Positions 9,313 to 17,078 of a stretch of 64,000 nucleotides of DNA are shown here, piece after piece. Positions within the stretch are counted from its first letter, which is position 1, and every line of letters begins with the position of its first letter. Below the pieces are notes generated by a model. That model did not search any database, was not told the DNA's origin, and was given only the letters and a program-made list of their open reading frames with translations. The position numbers were made by a program, and so were the translations under genes. Source of the DNA: Verrucomicrobiaceae bacterium (GTDB lineage Bacteria > Verrucomicrobiota > Verrucomicrobiia > Verrucomicrobiales > Verrucomicrobiaceae); contig JADJPW010000001.1 in the NCBI GenBank assembly GCA_016713035.1, positions 1,054,001 through 1,118,000 on the forward strand. Direction: 5' to 3'.

Positions 9313-10104
9313 ATGATCAAGGTCATTTTCATCCTCTCCATCATCGTCACCGGTGTCGCAGGCTTCTTCGCCTACAACAATGGCCGCGCCTTTGCTAACG
9401 TGCGCAATCAGGTCGCTGCCCTCAATGCCGAAATCCTCCGCGAAAAAGCTGCTGACGATGCACTTATCGCAGAAGGCAATAAACTGAGCAACCAAGTCAA
9501 CACCCTCAAAGGCGAAGTCGAAGTCGAGGCAGAGCGTCTCAAGGCCAACAAAAACAAGCTCACACTCGCCGAAAGCGACCTGAAGACCGTCCAGGCCGAC
9601 CTGGAAGATAAGACCAAGAAGAAAATAGATCTCGAAACCAAACTCGGCGGACTCCCCCAAGGTGTGAAGCCCGAAACGCTGGCTGAAGACATCAACCGCA
9701 TGAAAAAGGAGCTGGCCGACTTTGAAGCCCAAGCCACCATGAAGGCCGAGGAAGTGAAGAAAGAAGACGCCAAGGTCGCCGAAGAAAACAAACGCCTCGC
9801 TGACGTGAATCAGAAGATCGCAGATCGCCAAAAGCTCTTTGAGCGTAACTCCCTCACTGCCCGTGTCGTCGCCGTGAACCCAGATTGGGGCTTCGTCGTC
9901 ATCAATGCTGGTAAGAACGATGGCCTCAATGAGGCAACCAAACTCCTCGTCACCCGTGGCAAGCAGACCGTCGGCAAAGTTAGCGTCCTCTCCGTCCAGA
10001 ATGGCACCGCAGTCGCAGGCATCGTCAATGACGCCATCGTCGGTGGCTCCCAGATCTCCCCTGGAGACCGTGTGATCCTCGAAAACCTCTCCCTCGGTCA
10101 GTAA
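9313..10104 (+). CDS. Membrane-anchored coiled-coil protein, paralog of preceding gene
   Basis: 263 aa. N-terminal membrane segment (VIFILSIIVTGVAGFFAY), a long coiled coil (about residues 25-175) and a C-terminal beta domain (about 180-263) with DWGFVVINAG, a VTRGKQTVGKV strand pair and an SPGDRVI ending. These line up with GFVVLNKG, VKRGKEVIAKL and HYGDLVV of the upstream protein, while the Ala/Pro/DPF tail is absent. The C-terminal domain superficially recalls envelope 'GxxxGxxVGD' beta domains as in flagellar FlgT or MreC, but I do not assign it. Spaced 53 bp after its paralog and 34 bp before the lipoprotein gene, so a three-gene unit is likely. Confidence 0.85.
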   Translation: MIKVIFILSIIVTGVAGFFAYNNGRAFANVRNQVAALNAEILREKAADDALIAEGNKLSNQVNTLKGEVEVEAERLKANKNKLTLAESDLKTVQADLEDKTKKKIDLETKLGGLPQGVKPETLAEDINRMKKELADFEAQATMKAEEVKKEDAKVAEENKRLADVNQKIADRQKLFERNSLTARVVAVNPDWGFVVINAGKNDGLNEATKLLVTRGKQTVGKVSVLSVQNGTAVAGIVNDAIVGGSQISPGDRVILENLSLGQ

Positions 10105-10138
10105 TTCTTTCTCGTCTGCTCACGTTTGAGTTTCCGTT

Positions 10139-10333
10139 ATGAACTTGAAGCTCCACTCTTTGCTCCTCGCCCTCGTTGCGGCCTCTAGCCTCTCGTCTTG
10201 TGCCTCCGACGAGCCCAAACGCAAAAAAGTCGTAGGCCCCTCTGACGATGGCCTCAGCAAGCTCGCCTGGAATCGCCCCCGCTCATGGGAGGGCAACGCA
10301 CGCTACGGCAATATGATGCCCGTCAGCCGCTGA
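10139..10333 (+). CDS. Small lipoprotein
   Basis: 64 aa. A signal sequence (LLLALVAASS) ends in the lipobox LSSC, with the acylated Cys at residue 21, leaving a mature peptide of about 44 residues that is basic after ASDEP. I do not recognise the mature part (ends NARYGNMMPVSR). It follows the two coiled-coil genes in the same direction with a 34-bp gap and is probably the third gene of that unit, giving an envelope lipoprotein partner. Confidence 0.75.
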   Translation: MNLKLHSLLLALVAASSLSSCASDEPKRKKVVGPSDDGLSKLAWNRPRSWEGNARYGNMMPVSR

Positions 10334-10384
10334 AGAGAACGCCTCATCAGCAAAAAGCATGTCTAAAGCGGGCGTATATCCAGT

Positions 10385-12304
10385 ATGCTGCGCTTTCTTT
10401 TCCTCTCACTCGTAGGTCTTGCTGGATTCACAACAGCTCATGCGGCCGCTGAAGAGCTGGTGCCGGGCATCTGGGTCTTTCCGAGCACCTGCAATACTTA
10501 CCTGCTGCGGGATGGAGATGCGGCCTTGGTCATCGATCCGGGTGATGCGGCTTTTTTGGAGCAATTGCCCAAGCTGGGCATTCGCAAAATCGAGCAAATC
10601 TTGCTCACTGGCCACCACCGGGAGCTGCTCCAGGGCATCCACCGCATCGACCCCAATGTGCCTGTTGCCGCGCCGAAGGAGGAGCAGGCCTTTTTGGAAA
10701 ACCCGACCGATTTCCGCAAATGGCGACCCAAAAACGGCGACAAATTCACCGTCCACGGCTCCAGCTACCTGCGCCCGCCTGCTCGCCCCGTCCAAGTCCA
10801 GCGTTGGCTGGCTAATGGCGATGTCATCGACTGGCATGGCCGGTCCATCCGCTGCATCAGCACACCGGGGCACTCCCCTGGCGGCATGAGCTTTGCCCTG
10901 GGCGATCAGCTCTTCCTCGGCGGCCTCATGCACGATGGCTCACGCATGACGAACTGGTTCGACACCGAGTGGGACTACGGTTTTGCTAAGGGACTCGATG
11001 CGCTGATTTCCTCCGTGGCCAAACTCACCGCTCTGAAGCCCGTGACCGCCTTCTCAGCGCAAGGACCACTCATCCGCGATGCCACGCGGCAGCTTCAGAC
11101 CTACCACGATCGCCTCACTGCCTTCCGCCCCGACTACATCCGTGGCTACCCAGTTGAGACACTCGGCAAACGCGGCCCACACCCCGCTACCAAGCCCACA
11201 GCGGCGCAATACATCGTCCAGGTCACACCGCATCTCTACATGTTCGGCCCGGAGATGGCGGGGAAGAACTTCGCCATCCTCATCGCCGATAGCGGCCACG
11301 CCTTGCTGCTCGACTGCGGCCTTTTCCCACGACTCGTGCTGGAGCAAATCCTCCGCGACATGAAAAAACACCTCGGGCTCAAAAAAATCGACGCCTGCTG
11401 GATCAGCCACTCCCACGGCGACCACTTTACCCTGGCCGATGTGCTCAAAGAACACGGCGTGAAACTCTGGACCATGGACAGCATCGTGGACAAATGCCAG
11501 AACCCACGCGCCTACGACTTCCCCGCCATGATCACCAACTATGGCGTGCCCTTTGAAAGCGCCAAAATCGACCGCGTGCTCAAAGCAGGCGATGTCTTCG
11601 ACTGGGAAGGCTACAAGCTGCACATCGACTGGATGCCCGGCCAGACCGAGTACGGCAATGCGCTGTGGCTGGAGCTCGATGGCAAAAAAGTCGTCTTTAC
11701 CGGCGACAACCTCTTTGGCGACCCCGCCGATCCCGCACAAAACGGCCACGAATGCGTCGTCGCCCGCAACAGCGCCATCACCGAGGAAGGCTACCTCCAC
11801 GCCGCGAACTACCTGAAGCAGCTCCAGCCCGACATCATCATGGGAGCCCACGGCGTGCTCATGACCGAGCCCGCCGCCTTCATCGACCGCTACCACGCCT
11901 GGGCCCTGCGCATCATCGCCCAATACAAACAGCTCCTCCCAGATAGCAGCTACGAATACGGTTACGATCCCTACTGGGTCAGCGCCTATCCCTACCGTGT
12001 CGATCTCACTCAAAGCGACACCCAGACCGTGCAGATCACCATCCGCAACTTCCGCGACCGACCGCAAACGCACCGCATCCAGCTCGCCATGCCCGCGGGC
12101 ATCCCCGCCGAGCCCCCAGTGCTAAAAGGCACCATCCCCGCAAAAAGCCGCCAATCTTTCCCAGTGACCCTCCACGTCAAAAATCGTGAAAAACAGCCCG
12201 CCGGTGTCCAAATCGTGCCCTTTGACATCACTCTTGATCGCCAACACCACGGCCAGCTCTTCGACTTTTTGCTGATGACCAAGCCTGAGCCAGCAAAGCG
12301 CTGA
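10385..12304 (+). CDS. Exported protein with two metallo-beta-lactamase-fold domains
   Basis: 639 aa with a signal peptide (cleavage after TAHA, about residue 20). The first MBL-like domain (about 25-235) has a degenerate metal motif, GHHRELLQG in place of HxHxDH, but keeps STPGHSPGGMS. The second (about 275-500) has a complete HSHGDH motif near residue 341, a GQTEYGN segment, TGDNLFGD and a later GAHG. The last 110 residues are a beta-rich domain (NFRDRPQTHRIQL onwards). The arrangement suggests one active and one structural or vestigial hydrolase domain. The substrate is unknown. It starts 51 bp after the lipoprotein gene. Confidence 0.85.
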   Translation: MLRFLFLSLVGLAGFTTAHAAAEELVPGIWVFPSTCNTYLLRDGDAALVIDPGDAAFLEQLPKLGIRKIEQILLTGHHRELLQGIHRIDPNVPVAAPKEEQAFLENPTDFRKWRPKNGDKFTVHGSSYLRPPARPVQVQRWLANGDVIDWHGRSIRCISTPGHSPGGMSFALGDQLFLGGLMHDGSRMTNWFDTEWDYGFAKGLDALISSVAKLTALKPVTAFSAQGPLIRDATRQLQTYHDRLTAFRPDYIRGYPVETLGKRGPHPATKPTAAQYIVQVTPHLYMFGPEMAGKNFAILIADSGHALLLDCGLFPRLVLEQILRDMKKHLGLKKIDACWISHSHGDHFTLADVLKEHGVKLWTMDSIVDKCQNPRAYDFPAMITNYGVPFESAKIDRVLKAGDVFDWEGYKLHIDWMPGQTEYGNALWLELDGKKVVFTGDNLFGDPADPAQNGHECVVARNSAITEEGYLHAANYLKQLQPDIIMGAHGVLMTEPAAFIDRYHAWALRIIAQYKQLLPDSSYEYGYDPYWVSAYPYRVDLTQSDTQTVQITIRNFRDRPQTHRIQLAMPAGIPAEPPVLKGTIPAKSRQSFPVTLHVKNREKQPAGVQIVPFDITLDRQHHGQLFDFLLMTKPEPAKR

Positions 12305-12349
12305 TCCAGTTTGCTTCAGGCCACAGACGCGGACCACGCACCAAAGAAA

Positions 12350-12376
12350 ACGGACGCCTGGGTCACAGGCGTCCGT
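12350..12376 (-). terminator. Rho-independent terminator of the rhodanese gene
   Basis: A perfect 11-bp stem, ACGGACGCCTG / CAGGCGTCCGT with a five-base loop. On the minus strand the stem is followed by TTTTCTTT, so it is a canonical intrinsic terminator 34 bp past the rhodanese stop. On the plus strand it may also end the MBL transcript, though no T-run follows in that direction. Confidence 0.85.
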
Positions 12377-12410
12377 GTGGGAATCAGAGGTAGTGAAAAC
12401 GAGCGGAGAA

Positions 12411-12788
12411 TTACTTCTCAGTGGCTTCACCGGCCTGCAGCCAGCCAGAGATACCAGCGGAAAGGTGCTTCACGTTCGTGTAGCCAAGTTCGGAGGCCTT
12501 GTTGGCAGCGGCTTTGTAGGCGCTGCAGGAAGGACCACCGCAATAGGCGACGACCAGGGCACCCTTGTCAGAGGGGAGCTTGGAGGCGAGGTTGTCCTTT
12601 TCGGTGGCGAAGTTGATCGCTCCGGGGACGTGGCCACGGGTGTAGGAGGCAGCGCCGTTCACGTCGATGACGGTCACCTTCTTGTCGGCGATAGCCTGCT
12701 TCAGATCAGCGATGCTGATGTCTGGAAATTCAGCGGCCATCACGGAGCTGGCGAACATGGCGAGGACGAGGGCAAGGAGTTTCTTCAT
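12411..12788 (-). CDS. Exported single-domain rhodanese-like protein
   Basis: 125 aa: a signal peptide (LALVLAMFASSVMA, cleavage near 18) then one rhodanese domain. The active-site Cys sits in VAYCGGPSCSAY; a second Cys lies five residues on. The ending HLSAGISGWLQAGE is the usual rhodanese C-terminal block. The likely role is sulfur transfer or persulfide handling in the periplasm. It stands alone with a clear terminator. The 273-bp gap between its start and sufT holds no further gene. Confidence 0.88.
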   Translation of the reverse strand: MKKLLALVLAMFASSVMAAEFPDISIADLKQAIADKKVTVIDVNGAASYTRGHVPGAINFATEKDNLASKLPSDKGALVVAYCGGPSCSAYKAAANKASELGYTNVKHLSAGISGWLQAGEATEK

Positions 12789-13061
12789 AGTGTTGTCGAT
12801 CAGATTGGGTTGGATGTTATGGTTGTGGTGCCCGGTAGGTGCTGCCGGGCGGCAGGGGCTTCGTTCACCGAAGCAAATTCGTGAGTGTGCAGAGATCGTG
12901 CAAAGGATTTAACGTCACTCAGACGCTTCAGTTTGGAAAATATTCCTTACATGGCCAAATTTTTCTCAAGCTGTAGCTCTCACCGCCATTCCGCCACTTT
13001 TTAGAGGCAAACCCCTCATTCCGCGATAACAGAACCGCCCCCCTCTCGAAAAACCACCTTT

Positions 13062-13625
13062 TTGCCCATGCACTCCTCCCTTGAACTGAAACGCGAAGTC
13101 GATGCCATCCAGATCCCCAGCGGGGACAGCATCAAACTCCCGCTCGGGATGAAGGTCATCATCACCCAGTCCCTCGGTGGCACCTACACCGTCGCCACCG
13201 ACTTTGGCCTCGCTCGCATCCAGGCACAGGACGCTGATGCGCTCGGCATGGACCCAGCCGCAGATAAGAAAGCTGAGGCCAGCACCTCCTCGAACGTCCC
13301 CACCGACGTCAGCGACCTCGAAGGCCAGGTCTGGAACCAACTCAAAAACGTCTATGACCCGGAAATCCCGGTCAATATCGTCGATCTCGGCCTCGTGTAT
13401 GACTGCAAGGTCGAAGCCGATGCCGAAGGCAAAAACAAGGCCATCGTCAAAATGACCCTCACGGCCCCCGGCTGCGGCATGGGCCCCACCATCGCCGCCG
13501 ATGCCCAGAGCCGCATCATGACCATCGAGGAGATGGACGACGCCGCCGTCGAACTCTGCTGGGACCCGCCTTGGAACAAAGACATGATCTCCATCGAGGG
13601 CAAAATGAAGCTCGGAATGATCTAA
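13062..13625 (+). CDS. sufT: SufT-type Fe-S cluster assembly protein (MIP18/DUF59)
   Basis: 187 aa. The N-terminal third carries the SufT-specific segment (GTYTVATDFGLARIQAQDAD ending in ALG); the C-terminal part is a MIP18/DUF59 domain with DPEIPVNIVDLGLVY, the TAPGCGMG Cys loop and DPPWNKDMIS near the end. SufT assists maturation of Fe-S proteins rather than building clusters itself. No other suf genes are nearby, which is not rare for sufT. The start 13062 fits the family; no good Shine-Dalgarno is visible. It is followed after 42 bp by the aldolase/dehydrogenase gene. Confidence 0.85.
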   Translation: MPMHSSLELKREVDAIQIPSGDSIKLPLGMKVIITQSLGGTYTVATDFGLARIQAQDADALGMDPAADKKAEASTSSNVPTDVSDLEGQVWNQLKNVYDPEIPVNIVDLGLVYDCKVEADAEGKNKAIVKMTLTAPGCGMGPTIAADAQSRIMTIEEMDDAAVELCWDPPWNKDMISIEGKMKLGMI

Positions 13626-13667
13626 TCAGGCAAAATCTAAAATCAGAAATCTAAAATCTAAAATTCG

Positions 13668-15641
13668 ATGCAGTCCCTCTGGAACGACCAAGAAGCCGCC
13701 ACATTCGGAACCGACCTCCTCGGCCAACGCGTTTACACCAGCCGCCTCCTCGGCAAAAACCCCGCCCTCGTGCTCCACGGCGGCGGCAACACCTCCGTCA
13801 AAATCACCGAGAAGGACTACTTCGGCGACAGCGTGGATATTTGCTACGTCAAAGGCTCCGGCTGGGATCTGGCGACCATCGAGCGAGAAGGCTTCGCACC
13901 TGTGCGCATGGCCGCGCTGCTGAAGATGGCCAAACTGCCCACCATGACCGATGAGGACATGGTCCTGCAGCAACGCGCCGCGATGACCAACCCCAATGCC
14001 CCCGCCGCCAGCATTGAGGCCATTTTGCACGCCATTCTGCCCTTCAAGTTCGTCGATCATAGCCACGCCAACGCCATCTCCGCCCTCACCTGCGCCACCG
14101 ACGGCGAAAAACGCACTCAGGAGCTTTTTGGCAAAAAAGTGCTCGTTTTGCCCTATGTGATGCCTGGCTTCGTTTTGGCCAAACAGGTCTTCGAGGTGCT
14201 CCAGAAGACCGATCTGCGCAAAGAAGGCATCGAAGGCATCGTCCTCCTCAAACACGGCCTCTTCACCTTCGCCGACGACGCCAAAGCCAGCTACGAAAAG
14301 CACATCGAACTCGTCACCAAGGCTGAAGCCTACCTCGCCTCAAAATCCGCCAATCCAGTCACTCCGGTCAACGAAGTCAAAACCGACCTCCTCGCCCTCT
14401 CCAAGCTCCGCCAGCTTGTCTCCAAGACCCGCGGCTTCCCCCAAATCGCCCGCCTCAGCACCAGCGAGGCCGCTTTGACCTACTCAAGCCTGCCGAACAT
14501 CGCCGATTGCGGCGCTCGCGGCCCCTTGACGCCCGATCACAGCATCCGCACGAAGCGCATCCCCGCCGTGCTCGGTGACGACCACGCCGCCAGCATCCAA
14601 ACCTTCGCCGCGAACTACGAAAGCTACTTCAAAGCCCACGCAACGAATCAGACCATGCTCGACGCCGCCCCGCGCTTCGCCGTGTGGCCCGGAAATGGCA
14701 TCGTGAGCTTTGGCGATACCTTGAAGGACGCCAAAATCGTCGCCGACATCGCCGAAAGCACCGCCGCCACCGTCGCCCTCGGCGAGCGCACCGGCGGCTG
14801 GGCACCGCTCAGCGAAAAAGACATCTTCGACATCGAATACTGGGACCTCGAACAGGCCAAACTCCGCAAAGGCCCCGCCCGCAAAGTGCATCAGGGCAAG
14901 GTCGCCCTCGTCACCGGCTGCGCCGCCGGCATCGGCTTCGCCATCGCTGAATCCTTGGCCGAGCAAGGTGCCCAAGTCGTCGGTCTCGACATCGACAAAG
15001 AAATCCCGCAGATCATGGCCAAGATCGGTGCCATCGGCATCGTCGTGAACCTCACCGAGGACCAGCCCGTGCAGGACGCCATCGACTTCACCGTCCGCGA
15101 GTTCGGCGGCATCGACATCGTCGTCAGCAACGCCGGCATCTTCCCCAAAAACGACGCCCTCGACGTCATGGCGCAGACCGATTGGGACCGCACGATCATG
15201 ATCAACCTCACCAGCCATCAAAAGCTCATGAATAAGGTCATCCCCTTCGTGAAGCACAGCCCCGATGGCAGCATCATCTTCGTCGGCAGCCGCAACTTCA
15301 AAGCCCCCGGCCCCGGCGCCAGCGCCTACTCCTGCTCCAAGGCAGCCCTCACGCAGCTCTGCCGTGTCGCCGCCCTCGAGCTCGCCCCGTGGAAGATCCG
15401 CGTCAACATCGTCCACCCCGACGCCGTCTTCGACACCAAACTCTGGACCCCCGAAACCCTCGCCAAAAGCGCCGCCCGCTACAACATGACCATCGAGGAA
15501 TACAAGACCAAAAACCTCATGAAAGTCGAGATCCGCTCCAAAGACATCGGCAACATGGTCGCCGCCATGGCCAGCCCGCTGTTCGCCAAAGTCACTGGTG
15601 CGCAGATTCCGGTGGATGGAGGTAATGACCGGGTGATTTAA
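13668..15641 (+). CDS. Bifunctional class II aldolase / short-chain dehydrogenase
   Basis: 657 aa. Residues 1 to about 400 are a class II aldolase/adducin domain (LHGGGNTSVK near residue 36, DHSHANA zinc ligands, KHGLFTF). Residues about 410-657 are an SDR domain with the cofactor motif TGCAAGIG, the NAG segment (VVSNAGIFP) and catalytic YSCSK. This is the architecture of the rhamnulose-1-phosphate aldolase/lactaldehyde dehydrogenase fusions (RhaD-RhaE-like). No other rhamnose genes are in view, so the substrate is left open. The 42-bp gap before it carries repeated AAATCTAAAAT heptads. Confidence 0.88.
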   Translation: MQSLWNDQEAATFGTDLLGQRVYTSRLLGKNPALVLHGGGNTSVKITEKDYFGDSVDICYVKGSGWDLATIEREGFAPVRMAALLKMAKLPTMTDEDMVLQQRAAMTNPNAPAASIEAILHAILPFKFVDHSHANAISALTCATDGEKRTQELFGKKVLVLPYVMPGFVLAKQVFEVLQKTDLRKEGIEGIVLLKHGLFTFADDAKASYEKHIELVTKAEAYLASKSANPVTPVNEVKTDLLALSKLRQLVSKTRGFPQIARLSTSEAALTYSSLPNIADCGARGPLTPDHSIRTKRIPAVLGDDHAASIQTFAANYESYFKAHATNQTMLDAAPRFAVWPGNGIVSFGDTLKDAKIVADIAESTAATVALGERTGGWAPLSEKDIFDIEYWDLEQAKLRKGPARKVHQGKVALVTGCAAGIGFAIAESLAEQGAQVVGLDIDKEIPQIMAKIGAIGIVVNLTEDQPVQDAIDFTVREFGGIDIVVSNAGIFPKNDALDVMAQTDWDRTIMINLTSHQKLMNKVIPFVKHSPDGSIIFVGSRNFKAPGPGASAYSCSKAALTQLCRVAALELAPWKIRVNIVHPDAVFDTKLWTPETLAKSAARYNMTIEEYKTKNLMKVEIRSKDIGNMVAAMASPLFAKVTGAQIPVDGGNDRVI

Positions 15642-15773
15642 AGTGGGTGAAAGAAAGAATGAACGTGCCCAACATGTCCCTTTTGAAGTGTTTCACCGAG
15701 GAAACAGCAGATGCTTAGTCTGCTGTAGAAGTAAGTTGTTGCCTTTCGGTAAAATAACCCAACTTAAACCAGC

Positions 15774-16022
15774 ATGAGTGCACAGCATCATGCCACATCT
15801 TATCCCTCCAACCAGCGCAGCACATTCCAACTCGCTCGTGATTGGTCCAAGCTTCGTATCGGGCAGGTAGCTGCGGGGATGTTTTTCGTTCTATGCTTCC
15901 TTCCTGCATCCACATGGTTTTCCAAGAGCCTATGCCTGTTCCTTTGCGTCCTATTTCACGGTGAAAAGACGCCCGCTCAATGGTTGGTAAAAGCGTTCGG
16001 CGGACTTTGGAAAAGGCAATGA
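15774..16022 (+). CDS. Small hypothetical protein with one hydrophobic segment
   Basis: Possible 82-aa protein, not recognised. It has a polar N-terminus and a Cys-containing hydrophobic stretch (AAGMFFVLCFLPASTWF, about residues 33-60), which could be one or two membrane helices. Codon use and the stop right before the dispersed repeat at 16031 are neutral. No paralog is visible in the window. The alternative is that the space between the aldolase gene and ArsR is noncoding. Confidence 0.35.
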   Translation: MSAQHHATSYPSNQRSTFQLARDWSKLRIGQVAAGMFFVLCFLPASTWFSKSLCLFLCVLFHGEKTPAQWLVKAFGGLWKRQ

Positions 16023-16030
16023 CACCATCG

Positions 16031-16160
16031 CGCCAGCGTCGTGGAGTGCGGTGGCAAGCCTTGGCGCGACACCGCTGTCGCCAGCCGGACGGCATTCTCC
16101 GGCCTCATCGCCTTGTTCCCCTGCTCGACAGCTGCGGCGCGGATGCAAAGCACGCAGACC
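16031..16160 (+). repeat. Dispersed palindromic repeat, copy 1 (REP-like)
   Basis: Shares AGCGTCGTGGAGTGCG, GTGGCAAGCCT and GGCGCGACACCGCTGTCG with the copy at 32388, almost base for base over about 60 bp, then a looser match (CTCGACAGC, GATGCAA). The core CGACA-CCGC-TGTCG at 16067-16080 is a perfect small hairpin. It lies between a doubtful ORF and the 3' end of arsR, as expected of intergenic REP/BIME elements. Confidence 0.7.
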
Positions 16161-16516
16161 TACGCACCGCCCAGCTTCTTCACTTGGTTGGCGAGGCGTT
16201 TCATGAGGTTGCTGCATACGTTATCGCAGAGTTCCGTGATGCTCGGATCAGCGATGAAGCAGATCACGGTCAGGCCTTCTTTACGACGACCGACCATTCC
16301 AGCATCGACGAGGGACTGCACATGGCGTGAAACGTTCGCCTGGGTGAGTCCTGTGGCCTCGACGAGTTCGGTGATGTTTTGTTCACCGGCCGCTTCTAGG
16401 GCACGTAGGATTTTAAGCCGACTGGGTTCTGCAAGGGTGCGGAACCAAGAGGCAATGAGTGCCAATGCTTCATCCGTGACTTGGGGGAGCGGTTTCTTGG
16501 TGCGGGCAGTGGGCAT
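16160..16516 (-). CDS. ArsR/SmtB-family transcriptional repressor
   Basis: 118 aa. A winged helix-turn-helix with LAEPSRLKILRAL at the start of the domain and the recognition helix in TGLTQANVSRHVQSLVDAG. The wing has GRRKEGLTVI and there is a C-terminal helix. Cys residues at FIADPSITELCDNVCSN could be sensor ligands (CDNVC); there is no ELCVCDL motif in helix 3. It is divergent from the DUF2892/RND cluster, with a palindrome in the shared promoter region, so autoregulation and control of the efflux genes is the natural inference. The inducer is unknown: a metal, or sulfide/persulfide. Confidence 0.9.
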   Translation of the reverse strand: MPTARTKKPLPQVTDEALALIASWFRTLAEPSRLKILRALEAAGEQNITELVEATGLTQANVSRHVQSLVDAGMVGRRKEGLTVICFIADPSITELCDNVCSNLMKRLANQVKKLGGA

Positions 16517-16544
16517 AATCTAAAAAAGGGTTTGCGGAGTCAAT

Positions 16545-16568
16545 CTATATGCGTATTGGCTCATATAG
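16545..16568. promoter_or_regulatory. Probable ArsR operator in divergent promoter region
   Basis: The inverted repeat CTATATG (16545-16551) / CATATAG (16562-16568) with a 10-base spacer lies 29 bp upstream of arsR and 62 bp upstream of the first plus-strand gene. AT-rich imperfect palindromes of this size are usual ArsR/SmtB operators. The core promoter elements cannot be assigned with confidence. Confidence 0.65.
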
Positions 16569-16629
16569 TTAATTATAAGAACAACATGAAACCCAGTTCG
16601 TCCACCAAAACCTTGTCGAGCTATCTCCC

Positions 16630-16788
16630 ATGAGCACCAGCCGCTTTTTCATCCTCATCTCCGCACTGGCAGCATTGATCGCAGGCCTACAGATGAGCCG
16701 CCAGGGCTGCCCTGCCTGTGCAGTGCTGCCAAAATACCCGGAAGCCGCTCACACCAGCACATCGAACTCCACCACCCCAAATCCATGA
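16630..16788 (+). CDS. 52-aa membrane peptide with CPAC motif
   Basis: Short ORF starting ATG 16630: one hydrophobic segment (FFILISALAALIAGL, residues 6-20) followed by GCPACAVLPKYP and a Ser/Thr-rich tail. The stop overlaps the next ATG as ATGA (16785-16788), which supports real, coupled translation. The CxxC could bind a metal or be redox active. The position between ArsR and DUF2892 suggests a part in the same response. Confidence 0.65.
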   Translation: MSTSRFFILISALAALIAGLQMSRQGCPACAVLPKYPEAAHTSTSNSTTPNP

Positions 16789-16994
16789 AACTCGAAAATG
16801 CCATCCGTGCCCTCGCTGGCACCATGATCCTCGCTAGCCTAGCCCTCGCTCATTATGTGAATCCGAACTGGATCTGGCTGACCGTTTTTGTCGGCGCAAA
16901 TCTGCTGCAATCTGCCTTCACCGGCTTTTGCCCAGCTGAGAATGTGCTGAGGAAACTCGGTGTCGGAAAAGGTGGGACTTCATGCTGTGGCTGA
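16785..16994 (+). CDS. DUF2892 inner-membrane protein (YgaP membrane-domain-like)
   Basis: 69 aa with two membrane helices (ALAGTMILASLALAHY and IWLTVFVGANLLQSAF) and the family ending GFCPAENVLRKLG, plus a Cys-Cys pair near the C-terminus (SCCG). DUF2892 occurs alone or fused to rhodanese domains (YgaP) and is often next to ArsR regulators in sulfur or metal responses. Coupled by ATGA to the peptide before it; 84 bp to the efflux adaptor gene. Confidence 0.85.
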   Translation: MKLENAIRALAGTMILASLALAHYVNPNWIWLTVFVGANLLQSAFTGFCPAENVLRKLGVGKGGTSCCG

Positions 16995-17078
16995 CCCACA
17001 CAAAACTCTGGCTAGCCACCTTGCTGTCGCGGCCTGTCGCCGCGCCCTCAGTCTTCTCATGATCCCATCCTCATCGAA

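Noticed and set aside
11054..12073. 339-codon minus-strand frame inside the tandem MBL gene
   Set aside because: Antisense shadow with biased composition; no motif.
12375..12884. 169-codon plus-strand frame over the rhodanese gene
   Set aside because: Antisense to a gene with signal peptide, active site and terminator.
14484..15416. 310-codon minus-strand frame inside the aldolase/dehydrogenase gene
   Set aside because: Antisense shadow; the plus-strand product has catalytic motifs in the right order.
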